From the NCBI RefSeq assembly GCF_963678635.1, contig NC_087068.1, forward strand, positions 54,212,213 to 54,276,212: a stretch of DNA of 64,000 bases, in the 5' to 3' direction. The notes under the pieces were generated by a model, which was not told the origin of the DNA, did not search any database, and saw only the letters and a program-made list of their open reading frames with translations. Position numbers and translations under genes: made by a program. Positions within the stretch are counted from its first letter, which is position 1, and every line of letters begins with the position of its first letter. Source of the DNA: Symsagittifera roscoffensis (taxonomy: Eukaryota; Xenacoelomorpha; Acoela; Convolutidae). Below are positions 12,801-24,800 of this stretch, piece by piece.

Positions 12801-15800
12801 GGAACTTCACAGAACACCCGCTAAAAAGGGGAGATGTGTGGATTTTGAAAGATCTGACGCCGCGAGGAATAAGACCAAAGGGACGAGTCACAGCAGAACA
12901 TCCTGGACGAGATGGGACTACTCGAGTCGTGACCGTGAGGACGTTGTACGGGACATTTGAACACCCGGCTAGTGCACTCGCACCCGTTTTTTCGTTCGAC
13001 TCGGAAAATACTTCGACTTGAGCCCAACTCGTCTCGCGCCCAACTTTCCCGCACTATGATAAATCAAGAAATAAGTCAAAATTGATCCTTAAAGTCACTG
13101 CGATTTGTAACATACCAATGGAAAGTCTGAATTAAACCTTGGTAAAACTTGTTGCAAAGAAAGATTATCTTTACATGTCATATTAACACCCTTCCAGCAA
13201 TAAACCAAACGACATTAAAACACTTTCAAAAACTTGTCCCAGTGTCAAGAAAAACTGGCTCGAAGTCTAACTAGCCTAATTTCGAGTAGGTAGTGTGATC
13301 AAGTAACGTTCCTTATGTAAACTGGTCAAACAATTTATTTTAATTTAAAAAAACACGGGTGTTAGAATCTTCATTTAACGCTTTCTTGGCACGAAAAAGT
13401 TGTAAATTTGTAATTTTCAAAAAAACCAGAAATTTGTTTTGAAAATTTTTCATTTTGTTTTTTTTAATCAATTTTCAACGTCAAATGCTGTAAGCTAAGC
13501 TTAATTCACTCACGCTCTACATTTTTGTATAGTTCTTTCGCCACCAACAGACAAAAAAGAACACTTAACTTGAAAAAAAAGGAGAAAATGTTTGTTTGTA
13601 GTGTTTTTATGAACCTGGTTGGAACAATCTTTGCTTTTTGCACCGCAACCGGTTATCCTTGTTAATTTATGCAATTAGCACGACAAATAAAAGTGGGAGA
13701 ACAAAGTAACCAGTAATCGCAGTGCATTATTTGTCTAAGCTTCCTCTGAATAAAGAATGAGATTCAACTACTTGTGTATTCATTGGAAAGAAAAATTAAG
13801 CCAGATTGAGAAACTCTGCTTCACACGAGGTCGGAAAGATAAAGAAACAGGGATTATGACGTAGTAATGCGATGTTTTCTTATTTGATCAAAACACGACC
13901 TCTTTAATTTGCAAAATATAAAAACAATTTGGAAACCAAAAATATCCAACAGAAAGTTGGAAAAGCGTCAATGAACTCAAAAAAAAAGCTAAAGACACAA
14001 AATCATCTGAGCTCGTAGAATTACAACAGCAGCATCTTCTAATCACTTATTGACGTGGACTGAACAATAACCTCATAATTGACCACATACTTACCAATTC
14101 ACTTACGATAAGTCAATTTGATTTTTCAATGTGAAAATTGTGCGTAACATGATTTTAATTAAACTAAAGACTCATTTTAGAGTCAGCATGAAAAAATCCA
14201 CTGAGATCTTGTTTAATCCTACTTTTTTTCATCAAACAATTTTTAACACAGAGGTGCAGAGCTTTGCAACACTTGTAATGCCAAGTTAATTTCCAAGTTC
14301 GCCGATGAGGCATTTAGTTTATTCTATACCATAGCCAATAAACCAGACAGTATCAATGCCAACGGAAAGGTGGAAAAGTGTGAATGAACGAAAGGAAACA
14401 GAAAAAAACTGACTCATTTTTGACAAAACTTCACCTTTCGAATTTTAAAATTAAAAAAATAGTTTTCAAGCTCGATGAAATTCATGAATAATTTATGATT
14501 GGAATTTTTTGAAATTAATTTTATGAACATAAATTTACCCCAATTTGAAAAAAAGGATCAATAGGTAAAGTTTTAATTTCGCGGAGGTTTTATATCTGAT
14601 AGTTAAATTGCATTTTTTAAAATAGAAGTCCATCGCGTTTTTGAGACCTCTACATTTTTGCTTTTTGCTGTTCGATAGTTGAGTTTGCTTAAAAAAATTT
14701 AAGAAAAACAAAATTCAAACCGCGAAAAATTAAAATTGAGCTCGAACCTGAAAAAAATCACAAGACATAGAGTACTCACTAGCGTTCATTACTCTTAATA
14801 CATCAACTCAAATAGAGAAATTTGGATCAATAGGAAAGTTTTTATTCCGCTGGGAAGTCTAAAAATTAAACTTCACTTTTAATTAGTCGTTCACGTTTCC
14901 TTAGGCGCCAATTTAATGATCGCCTTTGGAGGGTGCAATTTACCTAAGTTTCAGTAGATGATTTTAAATTGAACTCAAAAAGTTCATCTATACCTTAGTG
15001 CATTCACGAATGCATTAATATGTATGATTGCACATCAAGCCTTGCGAATGAAACATTAAAAACTATTTGAGGTCAAATTGGATGCCGAACAAAATTTCAA
15101 TTAAAATTTTTCTAATCAGGGATTTCATACAACTTCGGATAAGATTTTCCGTATACGCTTTACAATGCAGATTTTTCTATGTTAGTCAGTGTTCTAATTT
15201 TTTTGAAATTAGAAAATGACGTTCAAAACTTCAAAAAACATGACAAAATCAGAGATTACACAAGGGAACCGAGCCCACATTTTAAACGCCGACAACCAAA
15301 AGGCATAGAAATCAATTTTCACGCCCTAAAGAACCAAAAAAGCAAAGCGCATGATTTTGAAAATAAAGCCTTACAAGGTTCCAAATACGCCACTTAAATG
15401 CACACGTAAATCATGTAAATAAAAAAAATTCAGAAACTGAACAGCCAGAGCTTCACTCGCAAACTGGACTCCAGGAAACCAAAAAATTGTCGACAAAAAA
15501 AACAAACTCAAAAGTACGATCGTTACATAACAATTACTCTAAACCCATATAAAAAAGAGCGACTTAACTGATCTCTAGCGAAAAAGAATGGAAACTAAGC
15601 AGAGACGAATTGATGCGAACACCAATAAGTCGAAAAAAATGAAAGACCTTAATACTTACAAAGGGGGAAAAACAACATCCGTTCGGGACTCAAGCCCCAG
15701 ACCAGTAAAACCTCAAACAGGCGCTTTTTGAATACACTAATTGTTAAGTTACTCAAGAGTAATTGATATTTCAAGATTAAACAAACTCAATTTCTAACAG

Positions 15801-18800
15801 ATTTGTAATGAAAGCTGCATAATGGAAAAAGACTGTTTCCCCGAAGACACTTGCTCTCGCTAATTTATTTATTAAAAAAATCGTCCGGATATTCAATTTG
15901 AACATTCTGAACATATTATCTCTTCATCATAATGTCTCAGATTTAGCCGAAAAAGCATGCAAACATAAGAAACAATTTGTATTGTAGGTTCAACAGGGAT
16001 CAATTTCAGACAACAATAACTTCCTGCAAACATTTGTGACATCCAGACATTTGTGTTCTCACATTCAGAAAACAATAAACGGTCTAGTCCATGTGTTCTC
16101 AGTAATAATTTGGTTATGGACGCTTAATTAAACACACTTATTAATTCCAATGAATGAAAATTGAAACAAACTCGGTTGGAACGATTTTTTTTATCTTACT
16201 TAAGCTATAGCGGTATAATTTAATATACATAAAACAACTCAATTGAAAACTTAAAAACAGAGCTAAAAGCATAAACCATCCCACAAGTATGAATGAACCC
16301 AGACAACTATAGAAAACTACTTTCGAAACATACTGAACAGTAGCCAGAGGCGGATCTAAGATTTTATCGAGTATCTAGGGTGATCGGGAGGAGTCTGGTC
16401 GAATTTTGTAGGTCGAACAAATTGATTTTCTTAGCTCTCCCAAATCCCTATAATGAACCGATTTTTCCTAAATTTTAAATTTGCTGTGCCAGCAGGCGAA
16501 TAATTGAAGATAAAAAACAGGCCAAAGAAGACTTTTTTAGGTACTTTTTTGAAGATTTTGACCAAAAAACAGCGTTTATTTTCGAGGGGCACTCATCTTT
16601 TTATATATTGGCACCAAAGGCCGGTCTTAAAATGGTAGGTCTTAAAATGGTACCAAATGGGGGCCCTCTTGGGCGGTTAGAGCATCGAATCCCTGAAGGG
16701 AGGGGTGTACCCCCTAAAACCGCTACTGAAAGTAGCTGAATGAAGGAAGATTTCCAGTGCGCCGCAAACCCCGCTATTCAGGTATTCGGCAACCTCACTA
16801 CCTAATATCTCGTCTTGATACTAGTTTACAGTTTTCCATTTTGGTCGAGTAATCTTTTTTAATAGCGCCAAAAAATAACAAATTTCGTTGACCCGCGTTC
16901 TGAAAAAATTTCAGTATTTAAAATACCCGGAATAGAATCTATTTCCGATACCAACAAGTCTGATTGCTGTACAACAGTTATTCAGGCAGAAGAACAGCAA
17001 TTTTATAACATTCTGACACAAAAATGATTTTGCCCGAGATTTTCAAAACACTGTATAAACACTTACAAATCTGCCACTTTTGACATCTTGACGTGACTTT
17101 TATTCAGTCTATGCTTGAGGAGATCCCTCATCTGGTGCAGGTCCTCCGAGGAGCTGGCTGCCAGATCCACACCACTCATCGGAGGGGATCCCGATACCGA
17201 TGTCTTTTTGCCTGGTGCTCCGCCTCCACTCCCGGTATCCTGAAAAGCAAACAATTTTTCTTCACGTTTTTTCACGCATTTCCCTCTCTCGCTATTGGAT
17301 TTAATCTCTCCCTAAAATGTCCTTCCTTTTAGCAAATAAAGTTGAATCGAATTTAAATTAAGATCAAACACCAAATCGCAAAAAATTACATTTAAATCCA
17401 ATTTCGAAACATCATTCGCCTTTTTTTCGCACCATTAATATTTTTGATATTGGAGAGCCTAGTTTACCTTCTTTTGGCAAATGAATTCGAATTGAACTTA
17501 AATTAGGATCCAAAATCAAATTGCAAAAAAAATCTGATTTAAATCCAATTTGGAAACTTCAAGTCATTAACGTCTTTTGCACGGTTTCCGCTCACGCAAT
17601 TGGAGAGGGTAGTTTTGCCCTCCTTTTAACAAATGAATTTGAATTGAACTTGAATGAGATCAAAAACCAAATCGCAAACAAAACAAATTTAAACTAAATT
17701 TGCAATTTTGACTTTTGAACCATTTGCACTTTTGATATTGGAGAGTGTAACTTGCTTTCGTTTTAGCAACCGAATTTGAATTGAACTAAAATGAATAACA
17801 AAAATCAAATCGCGAAAAAAATTATCAATCCAATTTTGAAAATTGAATTCATTCACGTTTTTTGCGCCATTTGCTCTTTTGACATTGGAGAGAGCGTAGT
17901 TTGCTTCCTTTTAACAAATGAATTCGAATTGAACTCAAATTAAGATCAAAAATCAAATAGCGAAAAATCGTATTTAAATCCGACTTCAAACCTTAACGTC
18001 TTTCATGTTTTTCGCACCATCTGCGTTTTTGATATTGGAGACCGTAGTTTGCCTTCTTTTGGTAAATCAACTGGAATTGAACTTAAATATATTCAAAAAT
18101 CATATCGCGAAAAATCTCATTTAAATCCAATTTCGAAACATCAAAGCCAATCACTTCTTTTCGCACCATTTGCCCTTTGGATATTGGGGAGCGTAATTTA
18201 TATTCCATTTAGCAAATTACCTTGAAGGACATGAACTGAAATCAAAAATCAAGCAGCAAAAGATCAAAATTAACCTGAACAAAAATATTTTCTTTAAAAA
18301 AAAACGAAAAAAACATCACGACCTATATAAGAGTTTTTACTAAGGTCATTGACATATTATACAGTGTTTATTTTAAATGCTATCCGGACAAAACTTGACA
18401 AATAAAACTTGAAACTAAAAAGCCTTTTTAATGATGACGACATAATTTACTTAGAAATTTAGCAGAACTATAACATGCAATTTTTTAGCAAAATTTGGGC
18501 CAACACATTTTACATCCAAAACGATCGCCAAAATCGATCGAAAACAACTGCAAATCTATCGGTTAAATTGCTGAAAAACATAAATCCCAGTGAGCCACTT
18601 CTGTAAAACAACAAAAATTAACGTCTATAATCTTCTCAACTTCATATCAGAAAATATATTTTCGTTTGATAGCCAAAAAATGTCATTTTTACTACAAAAT
18701 ACCAATGTCTAGTTTAGAAATTTAAAAACCATTTTTTAAACATTTTGCACCATTTCGCAGAATATACCTTTCTTAAACTTTGTTAGGCTACATAAAGGCT

Positions 18801-21800
18801 CACTCTGTTTTGACAGCAATTGAACTTAGCTTTCGCGTTATTTTTGACAAGCATGATTGTTTGATGCTTAAATTTTAGTCTAAGGTCAACCCAATTTGAG
18901 AAAAAAAAACGTTTAAGTTTTCAAATTTGATTCCTTTGTCGGATAATTTTAATCAGCACTGTAACTTGCTTCCCAATTAACAAACTGAGGCTGCAATGTT
19001 TACACAAATAATTTTTAACTAGATACAAAATATAAGCCGAAGCGAAGTAGGACTTCGGATACGCCAGCAAAAACAGAAACAAAAATGCTGACCTGAAGAT
19101 GGTTTTTGAAAGCAATTAATCAAAGCTATGTGGTACCAGCCAGAATCAATCGCCATTATAACTCGTATTTAAGATAATTAACTTTGCCTACATAACCAAC
19201 AGAGAAATGAAAGCTTTAATTAAGCTGATTTAGCATATGCTGTTGAAAATACGACAATAGAAATCAGGGCCTTTCAAAAATTAATTGATGGAAAATTATT
19301 TGATCTAATCAATTCTAAGACATCCAATTATTTCAATTAAAAATTTTACCAAACCAATAAATTGCAAATAATTGGAGTTTCTATTTCGAAGAAACAAGGC
19401 CAAATTACGTGGTTGATACCTGGAAAAAAACACTGAATTGGCGTGTGTAAATACATTCATTATTTGTTTAGGCGGTTGTGCCGTTCGTTTATTGATTCAT
19501 GATTTATTGTTGAGCTATCATTTCAAGACATGAATCTGGAAATGCAGTTGTTTCTGGAAAACAACTATCAATTTTGGAATAAAGCAACTGTGGACGCGAT
19601 CGCAAACGAGGATTAAAACTTTCTCCAATTAAGCACAAGTTTATCAAAAAAAATTGGAAACCAGTTCCTAATACAGAAACTTGAGGCAAAAATTAATTTT
19701 ATAATTTCTTTATTATCTTTATCAGAGAAGCAATTCTATAACAATAACAAAGCTTAAAAGTTGAATTGAAACCTGACCGGCAAATAAGACGACAGCTGTT
19801 AAGACGACAGCTGTTAAGACGACAACCGTTTTTGATGTGACTTTGAGACGACGCTACACGCAAGCTCTCCAATTGTATTTCAGAGAAACAAACCGTTTCA
19901 ACTCAAACAGTTATTTTTATATGTACTAACACTCATTTGTCTTCTTAATGTCATGTCGTCTTAATGTCCTGTCGTCATATTTACCAAGAACGGAGCATTC
20001 GCAGTTTAGCTGTAGTTAAAGAGGAGATCTTGAAACTATGGTAACTTCAGATTTTAAAATTAACTATCGTAACTTCAGATCTTTTTGGTAGATAACATAC
20101 AGCATATAGTAGTGTAATACCGACCTGGTTGTTATTTGAGTCGTCTGCTGTTGCTGTTGTTGTAGTGTGTGGAGATGATGCTTGTCCGTTGACTAGACTG
20201 TTCTTTTTGTTTAACAGAGAGGGACTAAGTCTGCCTCCTGGGACGTTGTAGTTGGCCTAGTCAAATAAACACACGAAATTACAAACCAACCATAAGAGAG
20301 CACAAAATGGTAGTATATTAATTAACCGAAGTACTAACCAGCTGATCTCTTTAATTACCCCCCACCCTTTAGCAAAAGTGGGGAGAGGAGATATTCGTTA
20401 CCAAGTACAAAATTCTCAAATGCTTAAGCGTTGAATTTACTTCATAATAGGGATTATAGGGGTGGCAATTTGTTACTAGTTACCGAAGGGGGAGGGATAG
20501 TTTAAGAAATCCTAACTAGCGAACACATGAAACAGCCGAAGTTTCTGGGTAGAAGAAGAAATTATTTCTCATTGTTAATGGTAAATATGCAAGAGTAGTT
20601 ATATGATACATGATTAAAGCTCAAGCAGCACTTGAAAAAAAGTTAATTTCAACCAGAATTACGTAACTTTCAGCTATTGTATACACTCTGCTAATGCTCG
20701 GTTCATTTTTACTTCGGCTGGTTTATTCAGACTCGCCCAAAATAGAACTTAATTCAATTACTAGTACACAACAATCACCATAAAACACTCTCTCACTTTT
20801 TAAATAGACCCTTCAAGCATTGTTGAGGTTTACCAAATGTTCCATCAAAAATACATCGGCAATTCCCCACTTTCAGCTTTTACGTCAAAAAGGATGATGG
20901 ACGATAGTCAAGGTAAATAAATAACCCCAGTTGCCCAAAAATAACTTTTCTAAACTCTTTGGCCTTCTTCGTCTTAGTGATAAATCAAAGATAATAGGTT
21001 CTTATTATAGCTAAACTTAAATCTAATATAGCGAATTGTTGATTTACTTAATAAGCTCTTAAACTCTATAATTTTGTTTAAAGTATTGCATGTACATTTT
21101 TGCTAAATTTCGGTGTTTTCTTTAAATTTTGTTTTATTTATCAAAGTAAACCAATAATCGATTAGGGAAACTGAAAACGCCTAGAGCCGTTTTTTTTCTG
21201 CTCTTGGCATTCGTAAAGATCTAACGAGAAAAAGATTTATTGAAATAGCTCATTCAATTCAACTTATTTACTGATCAATTTGAAGCACTTAATGATTGTA
21301 TATTAATATAAAACTTACCTCGTACTCGTATTACTTTTAGATATAATAACTCGTTTGCTGATAATTTGACATAGCCCAAAAGAGTGTTTAATCTACACAA
21401 TAAAAGGTCAAATGATATCTCCTTTTTCGGACTATTTAAGCAGCAAAATAGCATATGACGAGCCACAGGGAAAGTGAGACGAGCAGGGGAACCAAATTTC
21501 TAGTTCTATTTCCAATAGGTGACCCAAGGGCGAAGCGATCTCTATTTTTGTAATCAAACGAGGGCTTAAAGAGACAGATACGTCGGATCTATACGAAAAC
21601 AGGCCCTATTCTATATCCGTAGATTACCTTAACTTGAATAATTAGAAGTTATTTTTCTAATGTTCGTGTTAATCGCCAAAAATTAAACGGTGACACAGCT
21701 ATATGACTCATTAAAAACTTTAAGGCACTGCTGTGAAAATTTTCAGTAAAATAAATCAGGAAAACAATTTAATCGAACTTCGACGTTCGAAACAAATAAT

Positions 21801-24800
21801 TAATTAGTAACCGATTTCACTCCCCTTAAAATTAGAGCGTGTAAACTACTACTCACTTTGCGTGTTTTGAGAGGTTTGTGTAGCTTGCACGACTTCCTGA
21901 TATCTATTTCCGTTGTGTTCACTGAGCCGGGCTGAAACATTACAATTCAGTGTCAATTAAAATCAACACAAAAGCGAAGTTGCACTTTGCAAAATCAAGC
22001 GATGAAACGGCAAAAATAAGCCCTACAAACGTCATAACATAGTCATCAGAAAAATGAAATAATGCCAATGATGTCAACTAAACCAAAAAAAACTCATTGA
22101 ATTCCCGAAATCATTTACAATTGGAGCTGTTTTCAGAAAATTAAGCCAATTAGAGAAAACTGGGTGAAAGTTTTTCTCAATTTTTTGTCAAACATGTAAA
22201 TTCGAAATAACCACTTGGTTCAACATACATACTGCTAAAAATGAAATTAATACACAGGCAAAGCTGAACTTCGCACCATTTGCGATACAAACATGAATGA
22301 CTATGAAAATCAAAAAAAAAAATTCGAAAAATCGTTTTTGTCGATAAAAATATCCGGAACAAAATTGCCTACACCATTAGAAACTCTACAACGAGCTTTG
22401 AGAATGCTATATAGAAGTCAAGTTTTCAAAAAAAAGTCCTTTCTGCGGAAATAAGCTGACAAAATTAAGCAGACAGACAATAATTTGAATCAACTAAAAT
22501 TTTTTGTTTCCAAGAAAAACAAGTCGCAACTGAAATCGAACTCCCTGCCTGTGCGTCTCAAGCATGAGGACTACAGCAACTTATAATAAAGCTGAAGCAT
22601 GGAGCTACGGGGACTAAGCCGACAAAAAGTCTAGTTTGCAAAAAAGAGCCTGGCCGGATTCCAACCGCAAATCTTTGCCATCTGAAGCAGTTGTTTTACC
22701 TCTACGCCAGATGCACCTGATGGTTGATTGGATTTGAATTTATAGTTGCCAAGCGGCGGTAACAAAGCCAAAAAAAAGTGGAGCAGAAACCTTTCATGCA
22801 GAAAAGCTCTTAAATTATAACAAGTCCCTTTTCACCTCAGAGCACACGCACGCGCACAAAAACTTTTTCGGACACAACGACGCAATAAGAGGCCACTAAG
22901 CCGATTTTAATTAAGCCGAAAATTATCAAGCCTAAATTTATTAGGCCGATAAAAAAGACAAAACAATATAAAAAATTAAGTGAAACTTAAATAAATTGAG
23001 CTGGTGGAACTACAAATTTAAAAGCAAATTTCGGCTCGACCGATTTTCAAAATGCTTAAAATAATTGCAGTGCAAGTTGTTTACAGCTAAAATAAACGAT
23101 TCTTAGATAGGGCAACTAAGCAGACAAAACATAAGCATACACATAATAGACCGAAATTTGTTTGAACCGGAACATTAACCGTTTAAAAAAACTGGTACTG
23201 GTCAGATTCGAACCCAGGACCTTTGCCGTCCCAGTCGTATTCGTTACCACCAGACTAAGTTTGCACGAAACACTACAAAATTAGAATTCATTATGAACCA
23301 AGGTTCAAATGTTCAAGGTTCAACCAAGGTACAAGATGTTTACGCGAAAAAAAAATCTAGTGCCCGATTGCAATACCCTTGCTATCGCAGAGTTAATAAA
23401 TTGAAAATCAACAATTACACCGGCATGCATACAAATAAAACTTGTAATAAAATGAAAAAAAATACTAATATTAGATTTTGAAAAATCTGAAATACAGTTA
23501 CTGGATCTATCAATAGGAATTCTATCAATTGATTTCTTTTCCAAATTTGTGTTTAGGATTCTACTTTGTTTTATTTGTTTTGCGCATTCGTTTAGTTTCA
23601 GATGTACTGTTCAAGATAAACTGCCTACCAATTTCATGTCTTGATATTTTTCGCCTTTTCGAACATTTAAGTCAAGCTATGTTCGGCTGGTAAAACTTTA
23701 GAGTTAAAAAAAAGTCCCGTCAAAGATCAAATGAACTGAGGAGATAGCACACTTTAATTCCCCAGTTAATTTGCCTGTTTAGACTGTTAATTTGAGACAT
23801 TAGTAGATTTTGAAAAAAATTACGCTGCAAAAACTAATCTCCACTTTCGAAACATAATTAATTCGTGAATTTCCGTTTTTTGAGCTTGATGTGATTAAAA
23901 AATCTACCGAAAGCTGGAACTTAGAAATTTTAATAATCACAGTAAAAATAGGCTAGCATGGCATAATTTTGTGTAGAAAAAAAGGACAAGAAAACAAAAA
24001 GGATAAATTGCAGTTTTATGAAAATTTGAAGTTTTTATTCCCATGACGGAGCTAGAAAAACGAAAAAAAAATTAGTTAAATTGAAGCTCCACGGCTTATT
24101 CGTTTATAAGAAGCCTGCAGGCTCGAAATTTGAGCCTGTTTTTCTCGACACTGGGACAACTTTCGTAGGTCGTTCGAATCTGGGCGGAAGGATTTTAATT
24201 TGGTTGAAAAAAAAGTAAACCTGCTCGCTCACTATATTGGCTCGAAAACAGAGTAAACATCAACAATAAGTTTTTCTTCACACTGAGAAAATTTCAGGCA
24301 AACTTTTAATACCTTTCGAATCGTGACTGCAAAGGCTTTAGAATTATATTTTACTCGAGCCATTCCGATGAACATTCGTGGCTCCTGATTTTGCGTAGAA
24401 AACAGGAACATTGCCAACGACAGTTGGAAAAAAAAGTCAACGAACGCAAGTAAACAGAAAAACACTGACTTGATTTTTGAAAAATCTCAATATCTCTAAT
24501 TTCCACGAAAAAATAGATGAACTTGAAGCTCTTTGAATTTCTAGAACAATTAATGATTGACATCGTTTTGATTAGGTTAAACCAATTTGAGAAACACTGG
24601 ATCAATAGGTAAAATTTTTATTTCATTGGAAAATCTGATGATTAAATTCCATTTTCGATATTAAAAGTCGATCACATTTTTCGTAATGTTTACACTTTCG
24701 CTGCTCGATAAAAGAGCTTGTCATCTTTTGAACAAAGGAAATGAACCGAACTTGAAAAGAAAATCAAAAGTCAAACGGCGAAAAAGTAAAAGTTAAGCCC

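Larger units (their letters stand above)
8389..17066 (-). other. RGS7-like intron 10, 8.7 kb, transposon-filled
   Basis: The intron contains a truncated hAT MITE (8506 to about 8690), a direct-repeat pair (9771-9899 and 13041-13167) bracketing the BEL/Pao remains (10700-13030), a MITE copy (14340-14800) plus a partial one to about 14990, and a complete hAT MITE (16345-16728). The stretches 8700-9650, 13170-14330 and 15000-16340 show only AT-rich sequence. Confidence 0.75.
17240..20124 (-). other. RGS7-like intron 9
   Basis: Its 5' end on the plus map is the 147-bp tandem array (17280-18240), followed by a MITE right end to about 18365. A small foldback element lies at 19785-19983. The rest is AT-rich with no coding signal. 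Confidence 0.75.

Noticed and set aside
17280-18240. CRISPR-like array
   Set aside because: Units are about 147 bp, diverged and contiguous, with no short identical repeats separated by unique spacers; the host is an animal.
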